Shown one piece after another: positions 24,786 to 33,872 of a stretch of 64,000 nucleotides of DNA. Origin of the DNA: Verrucomicrobiia bacterium. Its GTDB lineage: Bacteria; Verrucomicrobiota; Verrucomicrobiia; Verrucomicrobiales; DEV007. Location: NCBI GenBank assembly GCA_030425385.1, contig JAUIAH010000027.1, positions 44,900 to 108,899 on the forward strand, read 5' to 3'. Under the pieces are notes generated by a model that ran no database searches, was not told where the DNA came from, and worked only from the letters and a program-made list of their open reading frames with translations. Both the position numbers and the translations under genes were made by a program. Position 1 is the stretch's first letter. Each line of letters opens with the position of its first letter.

Positions 24786-25885
24786 CTTTTCGGGAGCTCT
24801 TGATCCTTCGGCAGCCCCATCTTCATGAACGGACGCTCGAAGAGGACAAAGCACACGATGGAACCGAGGAGAACAATCCCCAAGAGGCCCACCAATTGGA
24901 GCGGTGCCCAGTACGAATCTGAATCCGTGCCAAAGAGGGATCGCCCCCAGCCGATGAAGAGATTGTGGTAGAGATAGATCGAGTAACACATGCCCCCTAT
25001 CGTGGCGATCCACAGATGTCCCGCCCAGCGCCTGAGGACACGTCCCTGCAAGGTTGCCACATAGGCAAGGAGGATCACCAAGGGACGCGGCCAGCTCACT
25101 TCCATGCCAATCGCCGTTGCCCAGGCGATTACTCCTATCAGATCGCAGGCAAGCTCCGGCACTTGGAGATTCGGCAAGGTGTGCACGTAGAGATCCGCAA
25201 GGAGCAAGCCCGCCAGGAAATAGCTCAAGTGCCCCGGCAAATGCCTTCGCCATTCACCTCCCAGGTGCCCCGCCATGAGAGAGAAGGCGAGAAGTAATCC
25301 ACCAAGGAGAAGACGGCGCATCCAGGTGTTGGAGATTCGAAAGACCTGACAAAGAAACGGCGCCGCCAGGTAGAACTGCACTTCAATCTCCAAGGTCCAG
25401 GCGACATTGTTAATCGTGCTATGGCTCTGGTAGACGAGGCCATGCGTGTAGGTCGCGCTGGCGAGGAAGTGCGGAAACTGTTCTTGAAGTGAGTGCCAGG
25501 GAGACCCCGAAATCAGCACCTTATACACGAGAAAGACGAGCAGGCATATGACATAGGGAGGCTCAAGCCTAACAAGACGCCTATGATAGTATCTCCGAAG
25601 CGCCAAGGGGCGGCGCATCCCAGCGTGAGAACGGACAAAGGGTAATGCTAGGATAAAACCACTGATGACAAAGAACAGCGGTACGCCAATCCATCCACGC
25701 TCAGCCACATGATGGACGAGATCCCACCCCGGCAGCGACGAAGTCCCAGGATTTCCGAAGACATAGGGCTCGCAATGAAAGACCACCACGAGAAGAATGG
25801 CCACAAAGCGCAACCCATCGATCTCGGCCAACCACTCTCCCGAGCGCGAGACACGGGAGAGGTGTCGACGGACAAAGGCTTCCAT
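24773..25885 (-). CDS. Acyltransferase 3 family membrane protein (OafA/YrhL-like)
   Basis: 370 residues from the ATG at 25885. A longer frame to 25993 overlaps the divergent gene and adds nothing family-like. EIDGLRFVAILLVVVFH carries the RFxA...H motif of acyltransferase 3, followed by GWIGVPLFFVISGFILALP and YYHRRLVRLEPPY. About ten hydrophobic helices follow. These proteins O-acetylate or otherwise acylate surface polysaccharides or lipids across the inner membrane. No SGNH domain is attached. The substrate is unknown; neighbouring genes give no polysaccharide locus. Confidence 0.9.
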   Translation of the reverse strand: MEAFVRRHLSRVSRSGEWLAEIDGLRFVAILLVVVFHCEPYVFGNPGTSSLPGWDLVHHVAERGWIGVPLFFVISGFILALPFVRSHAGMRRPLALRRYYHRRLVRLEPPYVICLLVFLVYKVLISGSPWHSLQEQFPHFLASATYTHGLVYQSHSTINNVAWTLEIEVQFYLAAPFLCQVFRISNTWMRRLLLGGLLLAFSLMAGHLGGEWRRHLPGHLSYFLAGLLLADLYVHTLPNLQVPELACDLIGVIAWATAIGMEVSWPRPLVILLAYVATLQGRVLRRWAGHLWIATIGGMCYSIYLYHNLFIGWGRSLFGTDSDSYWAPLQLVGLLGIVLLGSIVCFVLFERPFMKMGLPKDQELPKRRIP

Positions 25886-25976
25886 GCGCGGCCAGCCTAG
25901 ACGCGACTCGCTACGGGACAAGGGAAAGCCGCGGCTTCCCTTGACCATGTCCGCCCCCGTGCCGTTTACTGGCCGC

Positions 25977-27539
25977 ATGAGAATTGCTGCCATCTGTGTT
26001 CCGTTGATCCTGGCCCTTCAATCGTCCTTTGCTTTCGAACTGAATCTCCGCCATCGCCCCGAGACCGACGGACAACACCGGATCACCCATCGCTGGGAGA
26101 CCTGGGATCCTAGCGAAACTGCCGTGATCGTTTGCGACATGTGGGACGCCCATCATTGCCTCAATGCGACCAAGCGCGGAGGGGAGTTGGTCCCACGCAT
26201 GAATGCGATCCTCACGAAAGCACGCAACGCCGGGGCGGTGATCATCCACGCGCCCTCCTCATGCATGGACTTCTATCAAGATCACCCCGCACGCGCCCGT
26301 GCCCAGGCGGTTCCGAAGGCTTCCAGCTATCCCGACGGCATCGCGCAATGGCTAGACTGGATAGATGAACGGGAGAAGGCAGCAGGCTATCCGATCGACG
26401 CTTCTGATGGCGGTGAAGATGATGAGAAAGAAGCGCATGAAGCCTGGGCGAAGGCTCTGGAAGCTCGGGGCCGCGATCCGCGTGCTCCGTGGATTCGCCA
26501 AACGGAAGGCCTCACCATCGACATGGACAAAGACTTCATCACCGATGATGGTGAAGAGAACTGGAATGTGTTAGAGCACCGGAAGATTCAGAACGTCATT
26601 CTAGTTGGGGTTCACACCAATATGTGTGTGCTCGGCCGTCCCTTTGGCCTCCGGCAAATGGCCAAGGCAGGAAAGAACGTGGTCCTCATGCGCGATATGA
26701 CAGACACCATGTACAATCCTGCCATGCCACCGCACGTATCGCACTTTCGGGGCACGGACCGCATCATCGCTCACGTGGAGAAATATGTGTGTCCTACCAT
26801 CACAAGCGACCAGTTGTTAGGCGGCGCTCCCTTTCATTTCGCCAATGACGCGCGTGCCGATGTGGTCATGCTGATTGGTGAGAAGGAGTACAAGACGCAA
26901 GATACATTGCCCGCTTTTGCCGAGGCGCATCTCGCCGATCAGTTTCGCGTGCAGGTCGTCCATGCGCACCCCGAGGAGCCCAACCGTTTCCCTGGCATCG
27001 AAGCCGTCCGCGAAGCGGATCTGTTAGTCATCAGTGTGCGGCGGCGCGCTCTCGCGGAGACCGATCTTCAGATCGTCCGAGATTTCATCGCCGCTGGCAA
27101 ACCCGTCATCGGGATCCGAACGGCCAGTCACGCCTTCTCGCTTCGTGGAGCGGCTCCACCCGATGGGGCGGCCACCTGGGAGCGGTTTGATAGCGCCATA
27201 CTAGGCGGCAATTATCACGGCCATCACGGCAATCAGATTCCCACCGTGGCCTGGGTGAACCTTGACCAACGGGACCACCCCATTCTCGCAGGTGTGTCCC
27301 ACGGAGACTTCAGCACGGGCGGCAGCCTTTACGAAGTGACTCCGTTAGGCCGTCATACGCAAGTCCTGCTCATGGGGCGTGCAGGCGATCTGCAGCCCGA
27401 TGAACCTGTTGCCTGGACACACCATACGCAGTCTGGCAGCCGCGTCTTCTACACTTCCTTGGGCCATGTGGATGACTTTGATCATCCCAACTTCACGACC
27501 ATGCTGCGCAACGCCTTTGCCTGGGCAATGACTCAGTAA
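25977..27539 (+). CDS. Secreted isochorismatase-like hydrolase fused to a ThuA-like domain
   Basis: 520 residues from the ATG at 25977, which opens a signal peptide (MRIAAICVPLILALQSSFA). Residues about 45-265 form a cysteine-hydrolase (isochorismatase) domain: VIVCDMWDAHHC (Asp54) and LVGVHTNMCVLGRP (Cys217), with FITDDGEENW between. Residues about 290-515 resemble ThuA/DUF1080-associated glutamine-amidotransferase-like folds (VVMLIGEKEYKTQDTLPAFAEAHL, LLVISVRRRALAETDLQIVRDFIAAGKPVIGIRTASHAF, GHVDDFDHPNFTTMLRNAFAWA). The fusion is known from planctomycetes (from memory); the substrate is unknown. Its 3' end overlaps the convergent NamZ fusion by 7 nt. Confidence 0.88.
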   Translation: MRIAAICVPLILALQSSFAFELNLRHRPETDGQHRITHRWETWDPSETAVIVCDMWDAHHCLNATKRGGELVPRMNAILTKARNAGAVIIHAPSSCMDFYQDHPARARAQAVPKASSYPDGIAQWLDWIDEREKAAGYPIDASDGGEDDEKEAHEAWAKALEARGRDPRAPWIRQTEGLTIDMDKDFITDDGEENWNVLEHRKIQNVILVGVHTNMCVLGRPFGLRQMAKAGKNVVLMRDMTDTMYNPAMPPHVSHFRGTDRIIAHVEKYVCPTITSDQLLGGAPFHFANDARADVVMLIGEKEYKTQDTLPAFAEAHLADQFRVQVVHAHPEEPNRFPGIEAVREADLLVISVRRRALAETDLQIVRDFIAAGKPVIGIRTASHAFSLRGAAPPDGAATWERFDSAILGGNYHGHHGNQIPTVAWVNLDQRDHPILAGVSHGDFSTGGSLYEVTPLGRHTQVLLMGRAGDLQPDEPVAWTHHTQSGSRVFYTSLGHVDDFDHPNFTTMLRNAFAWAMTQ

Positions 27540-29812
27540 AGCAAGGAGGACGCTCGTCGTGCCGCAAAGGCCTCGCGTGCATCTTTCCAGCTTGCCTTGA
27601 TAGCTTCCAAGGACGCTCCCTCCTTGACCAGGCGAAAGGTTTCTGGATGGACGAGCAGTTTCTGAAAACGCTCAAAGTTAGCCACTTCCGCATGGTGCTT
27701 CGCTAGATAGATGGCGATCGCCAATCCGGTGTCGACGCTTCGATACACCTGCCGATCTGTGAGCGTGAACTTCACCCCCTGACAAACCTCTCCCTTAAAG
27801 ACTGAGGCCGTCGGGGTGAACGTATGCGTAGCAAACGTGATGCCCGGAAATTCGAACGCGTTCAAATGAGCCGTGAGCTTCTCGGCATCAATGTAAGGGG
27901 CGCCTACCAATTCGAAAGGCGTTTCCGTACCGCGCCCCACTGACAATTTCATGAACTCCAGCAGGCCGATTCCCGGATAGAGGATGGCCTCGGTGAGACT
28001 GCGCATATTGGGAGAAGGATTGATCCACTCCAGGTCTGTCTGATCTTGATAGAGTCCTCGGCGCCAACCGGAAACGGGGATCACCTGCAAGTCGAGGTCC
28101 CAACCCTTCTCCTTTGCGATCAGGATAGCGAGTTCTCCTACGGTCATTCCGTGCCGAACTGGAATGGGATGAATGGCCGTGAAAGACGTTTCCCCTTCCC
28201 GCACCGGACCATCCACGGTCACGCCGTCAATGGGATTGAGTCGATCCAGCACCACATACGTCAGTCCCTTCTTGGCTGCCTCTTCCATGGTGTTATGCAT
28301 GGTCGAAATGTACGTGTAGAAGCGGCAACCAATGTCTTGGATATCAAAGACGAGTGCATCGAGCCCCTCCAAGTGCTCGCTCTTAGGCCGCCGCCGCGAA
28401 CCGTCATAGAGGCTGTAGACCGGCAGACCCGTCTTGCTATCCTTCCCATCGGCAATCTTTGCCTGATCCATCTCTCCCCGAATCCCATGCTCAGGCCCAA
28501 AGAGAGCTTTCAAGGTCACTTGCGGAGATGCGTGAAGGAGATCAATGGTAGATTTACCAGAGCGCGCCACTCCCGTATGATTCGTAATCAGCCCCACGTT
28601 CAATCCTCGCAGATTACGAAAGCGCCGCGAAGCTAACACATCCACCCCATTGAGCACTTGTCGCGGCATGGTAATTTGATAGACATCACCCGGGATGGCT
28701 TCCGCCGCGTGATTTGCAAGACGAATACGCACCTCTCGCGTCCGTCCTGCCTCGGAAGGGTGATTGCGATTGGAGAAGAAGAGGAGAAAGGCATCTGTCG
28801 CAGGATCAATCCAGATCGATGTGCCCGTCCATCCCGTGTGCCCAAATGACGTCTTCCCGAAATGCTCACCCCGGAGCGAGGCGTAGGGAGAATCAATGTC
28901 CCACCCAAGCCCGCGCGCAGGTAAGCCGTCAGGCTGATTAGGACGGGTCATCATGGCCACCGTTTCCGGTTTCAAGATCCGTATACCTTCTAGCGCACCC
29001 TGATTGAGAATCATCTTCGCATACCGAGCAACATCGGCCGCCGTGATGAAGAGGCCGGCATGCCCCGTCACGCCACCCATCCGGCGCGACGTCGGATCGT
29101 GCACGATCCCATGAACCACCGTATCCCCTTCCCGCGTCGTCGGCGCGATCCGCCCTAGAAGCGCCGGATCGGGCCTGAATCCTGTATCGTGCATCTGCAA
29201 GGGCCCGAAGACGTGCTCCTGACAAAAGGCATCCAGCCATTTCCCGCTCACCTGACGCACTATTTCTCCTAACAGAATGAAATTGATATCACTGTAGACG
29301 AACTTCGTATCCGGCTCTCGCAAGGGTTCCTCTGCCCAGATCCGTTGGAGTCCTTCTTCATAACCATCCCACTCAGGCTTCCGTGGAATGCCCGGGCGCA
29401 GCCCCGAGGTATGCGTCAACAACTGACGCACGAGAATCTTCTCTTTCCCGTTCCCATGAAAAGCTGGGAGATACGCCACCACCGGTTTCTCCAGATCCAA
29501 CTCCCCGCGCTCCACGAGCACCATGATGGCAGGCGTCGTCGCCACGACCTTTGTTAGAGAAGCGGCGTCATAGATCGTATCCAGAGCATTCGCATGCACC
29601 TCGGGATCCACTTGGCGATTGCCATAGGCTCGGTGGACCACGTGGTCGCCCTGCTGAAACCATAGCACCCCACCGGGGAAATCCCCTTCATGCATGCCCA
29701 ACCGGACGGCGGCATCCATGGAATCCAAGGACTCTGGTCGAAGGCCTGGCGAAGGCGGATCCGCCAGAACCGTAACAATGCTAGCAAGGAGAAGAATGGG
29801 GAACAAACGCAT
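27533..29812 (-). CDS. namZ: Secreted beta-lactamase-family hydrolase fused to NamZ-type exo-muramidase (DUF1343)
   Basis: 759 residues with a signal peptide (1-17). Residues about 30-365 form a class C beta-lactamase-like serine hydrolase: S85-L-T-K88, YSDINF and FGHTGWTGTSIWIDP. Residues about 370-755 form DUF1343: VGLITNHTG, LKALFGPEHGIRGE, DIQDIGCRFYTYI, VVLDRLNPI, MTVGELA, WINPSPNMRS, YPGIGLLE and GRGTETPFELVGAPYI. NamZ of Bacillus releases MurNAc from the non-reducing end of peptidoglycan (GH171). The fused hydrolase may cut a D-amino acid or muramyl bond, giving two-step muropeptide degradation outside the cell. A sulfatase precedes it by 14 nt on the same strand. Confidence 0.92.
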   Translation of the reverse strand: MRLFPILLLASIVTVLADPPSPGLRPESLDSMDAAVRLGMHEGDFPGGVLWFQQGDHVVHRAYGNRQVDPEVHANALDTIYDAASLTKVVATTPAIMVLVERGELDLEKPVVAYLPAFHGNGKEKILVRQLLTHTSGLRPGIPRKPEWDGYEEGLQRIWAEEPLREPDTKFVYSDINFILLGEIVRQVSGKWLDAFCQEHVFGPLQMHDTGFRPDPALLGRIAPTTREGDTVVHGIVHDPTSRRMGGVTGHAGLFITAADVARYAKMILNQGALEGIRILKPETVAMMTRPNQPDGLPARGLGWDIDSPYASLRGEHFGKTSFGHTGWTGTSIWIDPATDAFLLFFSNRNHPSEAGRTREVRIRLANHAAEAIPGDVYQITMPRQVLNGVDVLASRRFRNLRGLNVGLITNHTGVARSGKSTIDLLHASPQVTLKALFGPEHGIRGEMDQAKIADGKDSKTGLPVYSLYDGSRRRPKSEHLEGLDALVFDIQDIGCRFYTYISTMHNTMEEAAKKGLTYVVLDRLNPIDGVTVDGPVREGETSFTAIHPIPVRHGMTVGELAILIAKEKGWDLDLQVIPVSGWRRGLYQDQTDLEWINPSPNMRSLTEAILYPGIGLLEFMKLSVGRGTETPFELVGAPYIDAEKLTAHLNAFEFPGITFATHTFTPTASVFKGEVCQGVKFTLTDRQVYRSVDTGLAIAIYLAKHHAEVANFERFQKLLVHPETFRLVKEGASLEAIKASWKDAREAFAARRASSLLY

Positions 29813-29826
29813 GATTCTCCCCCACC

Positions 29827-31137
29827 CTACGGTTGCCAGGGCACACGTCCAGCGCGTTGTAGATGCCTCATGAGATGGGTGCGCAACTCGGAGGCTATGG
29901 GGCCTTCCGCAGGTTGTGGGTCGTTCTCCCCGGGATCCTTCTCCAGATGGACCAATTGCATCGGCTCAAAGGGTGTGTTCTGCAGGAGCTTCCATGGCCC
30001 CTTGCGCACCGCATAATAGGCGCGCCCCTGATACCGTTGATTGCCCTCGCGACGCACCCAAATGAACGTACGCTCTGGGTCCGGCTCACCCTCACTCAAC
30101 CACACGTCTGCCAAACTGTGTCCATCGATGGGCGCCGTCACATCCGCATCAGCGATCTCGCACAAAGTCGGCAAGAAATCCATCGTCATGCCCGGCGCGT
30201 CACTCCGCCGAGGCGTGATCATGCCAGGCCACACCACACAGGTCGGCACGCGAATCCCTCCTTCCCAATGATCCTGCTTGCCCCCGCGCAAGGCACCGTT
30301 GCTCTGCGCGTGCCAAAGGGAACCACCATTATCTGAGGAGAAGATGATGATGGTGTCCTCCGCTATGCCCAACTCCCTGACAGAATCCACCACCATGCCG
30401 ATGCGATCGTCGAGATGCTCCACAAAGGCCACATTCTTTGCTCGCTTCTCATCCAATTGAGGTTCGCGCGCTTGCACTTTCGCTAACCATTCCTTAGGCG
30501 GCTGGATGGGAAAGTGTGGGGCATTGTAAGCAAGATAGAGAAAGAATGGCGCCTCCGTTTCGGCTTCCTCCGCGATGTAGTCGATCGCCCATTGGGTGAA
30601 GATGTCAGTGGCATGCCCCTCGGGAAAGACGGCCTCCTGGTTGCGACGCATCCAATGCTTCCCTCCTCGCCGATGCTCATAATAATCATCCATCATGTCG
30701 CCGAGAAAGCCATGGAAGAATTCAAAGCCACGCTCATTAGGCGTGTTCGGCGATTCATAGCCGAGATGCCATTTCCCCACCATCCCGGTAGCGTAGCCGG
30801 CTCGGCGCAAGTAATCCGGTAAGGTGGGAACGTCAGGATCCAGATAGCCCCAGCTATCACGGCTCCATTGGCGAATCACTCCCGGCACTCCTGAGAGATC
30901 GGGATACCGACCTGTCATCAAAGAGGCTCGCGTCGGCGAACAGACCGTGCAATTCGCATAGAATTGATCCAAGCGCAGGCCACTCGCCATCAATCGATCC
31001 AAATGAGGCGTCTCCATATCGGTGGCTCCGAAACTACTCAGGTCTCCATACCCATGATCATCCACAAGAATCAGAATGATGTTTGGTTTCGCCTGAAGGC
31101 CCGCCAGCGTGCAGAACAGAATGAGCAAGATGCGCAT
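29827..31137 (-). CDS. Secreted sulfatase (Cys-type)
   Basis: 436 residues with signal peptide (1-16). LILVDDHGYGD provides the metal Asp pair. The formylglycine motif is C66-S-P-T-R-A-S-L-M-T-G. GKWHLGY and FSSDNGGSLW give the remaining active site. The C-terminal DGHSLADVW and LVHLEKDPGE are usual for the family. It is unlike the first sulfatase outside the core (CSPTR versus CSASR), so not a recent duplicate. It is upstream of, and 14 nt from, the NamZ fusion; sulfated cell-wall or polysaccharide substrates are possible but not shown. It is divergent from nadV. Confidence 0.94.
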   Translation of the reverse strand: MRILLILFCTLAGLQAKPNIILILVDDHGYGDLSSFGATDMETPHLDRLMASGLRLDQFYANCTVCSPTRASLMTGRYPDLSGVPGVIRQWSRDSWGYLDPDVPTLPDYLRRAGYATGMVGKWHLGYESPNTPNERGFEFFHGFLGDMMDDYYEHRRGGKHWMRRNQEAVFPEGHATDIFTQWAIDYIAEEAETEAPFFLYLAYNAPHFPIQPPKEWLAKVQAREPQLDEKRAKNVAFVEHLDDRIGMVVDSVRELGIAEDTIIIFSSDNGGSLWHAQSNGALRGGKQDHWEGGIRVPTCVVWPGMITPRRSDAPGMTMDFLPTLCEIADADVTAPIDGHSLADVWLSEGEPDPERTFIWVRREGNQRYQGRAYYAVRKGPWKLLQNTPFEPMQLVHLEKDPGENDPQPAEGPIASELRTHLMRHLQRAGRVPWQP

Positions 31138-31245
31138 GCTTAAGGATGGAGAGCCTCTCGCCTGGAATCAAGCCAGATAGACGTCCTCACGTGTCTCACC
31201 ACCTCCGTCTGACCAACTATCACTTGCGAAGTCTCTCCACTTGTC

Positions 31246-31266
31246 TTAGTGTGTTATTAACACTAA
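31246..31266. promoter_or_regulatory. Palindromic operator candidate at the nadV start (TTAGTGT-N7-ACACTAA)
   Basis: A perfect 7-bp inverted repeat with a 7-nt AT-rich spacer (21 bp in all) ends 5 nt before the nadV ATG. The size and half-site geometry match sites of bacterial NAD-metabolism repressors such as NrtR, whose motif it resembles in architecture. The regulator is not in the window. No Shine-Dalgarno is visible between the palindrome and ATG. Confidence 0.5.
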
Positions 31267-31271
31267 ATAAC

Positions 31272-32702
31272 ATGAAGACGAAAGAGGCCTTGCCCTACAA
31301 CCTCATCACCGATACCGACAGCTATAAGCTCAGCCACTGGAAACAGTATCCTCAAGGACTCCAGAGCATGATGAGCTACTTCGAATCTCGAGGAGGCCCG
31401 TTTCCCACCTGCACGCTCTTTGGCTTGCAATATCTCCTCCATCGCTGTCTCAGTCAGGCGATCACTCTCCCATTGATCGAAGAGGCGGCCGACTTTGCCG
31501 CTGCCCACGGAGAGCCCTTCAATCGTGAAGGGTGGGAGCACATCGTAAAGGCGCACCAAGGCAAACTCCCCGTTCGCATTCGAGCCATTCCTGAAGGGAT
31601 GAACGTGCCCGTCGGTCACGCCGTGATGACGATCGAAAGCACAAATCCCATGTGTGCTTGGATCACCAACTACATTGAGACCTTGCTCGTCCGGCTCTGG
31701 TATCCCAGCACCATTGCAACGACCAGCCGAGCATCGCGTCGCCTCATCAAGGGGTTCCTAGACCGCACAGCGGATGAACCTGAAAGGGAGATCGGCTTCA
31801 AACTCCACGACTTCGGCGCACGCGGTGTCGCCACTCTGGAACAATCGCGCCTCGGCGGCGCTGCACATTTGCTTAGCTTTCTAGGTAGTGACTCGATCGA
31901 AGGCATTCGGCTAGCCAATCACTACTACGACTGTGACATGGCAGGCTTCAGCATTCCCGCCGCCGAGCATAGCACGATCACTATGTGGGGTCGTGAAGGT
32001 GAATTTGATGCCTACGAGAATCTAGTTCGCGCGTATCTCTATGATCAGAGCCTTCCCGAAGGCATGCCCAAGATGGCCGCCTGCGTATCGGACAGCTACG
32101 ACATCTTTCGAGCCATTCGAGAAGGCTGGTGTGGTGAACGTCTTCACCGCTTAGTAAGGGAGAGTGGGGGCACGCTTGTCGTCAGACCTGATTCGGGAGA
32201 TCCCGTCACGGTGATCCTCAAATGCCTCCGTCTCTTCGAAGAACACCTCGAGATGCGCGTCAATAGCAAAGGATATCGCGTGCTGCCAGACTACTACCGA
32301 CTGATCCAAGGCGACGGCATCGACCGAGCAATGACAGAGGCCATCCTCACAGCCATGGAGAAGGCTGGCTACAGTGCTAGCAACATCGCCTTTGGTAGTG
32401 GTGGCGGACTCTTACAGCAAGTGAATCGGGACACTCAGAAATGGGCCTTCAAATGCTGCTCGGCTACCATCGGGGGGCGCGGACGGATCGACGTCCGCAA
32501 AGATCCTGTCACTGATCCAGGCAAACGCAGCAAAGGTGGGCGACTGGACCTCATTCGCAAACGAGATGGGACTGTAGACACGATTGTTCTCGCCGACGCC
32601 CAAACCGCTCACCCCGATTCGGTCATGCACACGGTCTTTGAGAATGGACTGATCCGCTACCACACCACCTTCGCCGAATGCCGCGATAGGATGCGTCTCT
32701 AA
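31272..32702 (+). CDS. nadV: Nicotinamide phosphoribosyltransferase (NAMPT type)
   Basis: 476 residues from the ATG at 31272. An earlier in-frame start at 31146 would give an odd leader across the palindrome. The family sequence is plain: NLITDTDSYKLSHWKQYP, MMSYFESRGG, NYIETLLVRLWYPSTIAT, FKLHDFGARGV, MAGFSIPAAEHSTI, VRPDSGDPV, IQGDGID, NIAFGSGGGLLQQVNRDTQKWAFKCC and DPVTDPGKRSKGGRL. It converts nicotinamide and PRPP to NMN, the first step of non-deamidating NAD salvage. The next gene carries a putative NMN-processing fusion, so the two form an NAD-salvage pair. Confidence 0.95.
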   Translation: MKTKEALPYNLITDTDSYKLSHWKQYPQGLQSMMSYFESRGGPFPTCTLFGLQYLLHRCLSQAITLPLIEEAADFAAAHGEPFNREGWEHIVKAHQGKLPVRIRAIPEGMNVPVGHAVMTIESTNPMCAWITNYIETLLVRLWYPSTIATTSRASRRLIKGFLDRTADEPEREIGFKLHDFGARGVATLEQSRLGGAAHLLSFLGSDSIEGIRLANHYYDCDMAGFSIPAAEHSTITMWGREGEFDAYENLVRAYLYDQSLPEGMPKMAACVSDSYDIFRAIREGWCGERLHRLVRESGGTLVVRPDSGDPVTVILKCLRLFEEHLEMRVNSKGYRVLPDYYRLIQGDGIDRAMTEAILTAMEKAGYSASNIAFGSGGGLLQQVNRDTQKWAFKCCSATIGGRGRIDVRKDPVTDPGKRSKGGRLDLIRKRDGTVDTIVLADAQTAHPDSVMHTVFENGLIRYHTTFAECRDRMRL

Positions 32703-32732
32703 CAGCCCTCACCCCTCTAACACACCACGCAC

Positions 32733-33815
32733 GTGAGCCTCCATACCGCACTCATCGATTACCAAGCCCACCTCCATCTTGCCTGTGCCGGGGCCGGGCT
32801 TGACTTCATGCACCAGCAATGGCGCACGCCTGGAAGCAGCCGCTACCTCGCGGGCACCACTCTCCTGCAAGCGCGCGGGGCCACCGATCGATTCATCGGA
32901 TTTGGCCCTGGAGACAATCGCTATTGCCACCCCAAGGTCACCGAAGAAATCGCAATCGCCGCGTATCTCGAAGCGGCTCGCACCTTGCCCTACACGAGCC
33001 CTCACCAACCGATCGGCATGGCAATCAATGGAGCCGTCGCCACCACCCGTCTCCCCCGCGGAGATCAGCGCGCACATCTTGCCTGTTTCTCTGCTAGGGG
33101 ACTTCACACGGACACGATCTACCTTGAGAAACGTGTCGGAAAGCAAGCGCGCGCAGATCAGGACCGTCTCATCGCCCAAGCCGCAACCAGCCTTCTCCAA
33201 CGTGCCCTTCAGCACGACGGACAGCCCGTGGACGTTGGGAACTTTCTTCAGAGAGCCACCTTCACGCCCTGGGGCACACGGGAACCCACGCGTACGAGTC
33301 CGGTTCTGCTCTTCCCCGCCAACTTCAATCCACCGCACAACGGGCACTGGCAAATTTGTCAGGCGGCAGAGCGCTCTGCGAGCGTTTCTGCCGAACTCAC
33401 CCTAGAGCTTTGTCCACCAAACAAAGAAAGGATTCCCCTGGCAGAAGCGCTCCGACGCCTGGCCCTTGTCCAAACAGACCCCGAAGGCCGCACGCGCGCA
33501 CTCACATTCACTCAAGGACAAAGCACCTACTTGGAGAAAGCTCGCACCCGCCCAGGAAGCGCTTTCATCCTTGGTGCGGATGCCTTTGCGAGGCTCTTCG
33601 ATCCCCAGTGGGGTCATGATCTCGCGGCCATGACCAGCGAGTTCCTCGATCTCGAAACGCATTTCTATGTCGCGGGACGCCAACTTGGCCAGAGCAGGCT
33701 CAGCGCCGACCAGTTTCCCATTCCTGCACCTTTGCAAGAACGCTGCCACGCACTCCCCATCTTCTCAGCACACAGCAGCACCCTACTGAGGCAGGGACTC
33801 GGCTCATACAGATAG
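32733..33815 (+). CDS. CinA-like (NMN deamidase-type) domain fused to HxGH nucleotidyltransferase
   Basis: 360 residues from GTG 32733, 30 nt after nadV. Residues about 5-165 resemble the CinA/PncC C-terminal domain (RTPGSSRYLAGTTLLQARGATDRFIG; VTEEIAIAAYLEAAR; QPIGMAINGAV), though the usual ESCTGG is ACAGAG, so deamidase activity is uncertain. Residues about 188-355 form a nucleotidyltransferase: LLFPANFNPPHNGHW with HNGH at 202-205, and a late IFSAHSSTLLRQGL like the family's S/T-x-x-R end. With NadV it would convert NMN to NAD (or NaMN/NaAD). The fusion is described in some plants and fungi (from memory); the exact substrate is inference. Confidence 0.75.
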   Translation: MSLHTALIDYQAHLHLACAGAGLDFMHQQWRTPGSSRYLAGTTLLQARGATDRFIGFGPGDNRYCHPKVTEEIAIAAYLEAARTLPYTSPHQPIGMAINGAVATTRLPRGDQRAHLACFSARGLHTDTIYLEKRVGKQARADQDRLIAQAATSLLQRALQHDGQPVDVGNFLQRATFTPWGTREPTRTSPVLLFPANFNPPHNGHWQICQAAERSASVSAELTLELCPPNKERIPLAEALRRLALVQTDPEGRTRALTFTQGQSTYLEKARTRPGSAFILGADAFARLFDPQWGHDLAAMTSEFLDLETHFYVAGRQLGQSRLSADQFPIPAPLQERCHALPIFSAHSSTLLRQGLGSYR

Positions 33816-33849
33816 AGGGCTTTTCAAAAGAATCACTTGCTCTTCCAGG

Positions 33850-33870
33850 TGTTCTAGTTCATATAGAACA
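33850..33870. promoter_or_regulatory. Palindromic operator candidate at the GntR start (TGTTCTA-N7-TAGAACA)
   Basis: A perfect 7-bp inverted repeat with a 7-nt spacer ends 2 nt before the GntR gene's ATG (33873). YtrA-type GntR regulators bind such palindromes and repress their own ABC operon, so autoregulation is likely. The geometry (7-7-7) is the same as the nadV palindrome, but the half-site differs. Confidence 0.55.
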
Positions 33871-33872
33871 GC

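Noticed and set aside
25797..25976. 60-residue N-terminal extension of the isochorismatase fusion
   Set aside because: Overlaps the divergent acyltransferase and is Arg-rich; the ATG at 25977 opens a clear signal peptide.
31146..31271. 42-residue N-terminal extension of NadV
   Set aside because: It spans the palindromic operator and does not resemble NAMPT; the ATG at 31272 begins the conserved part.
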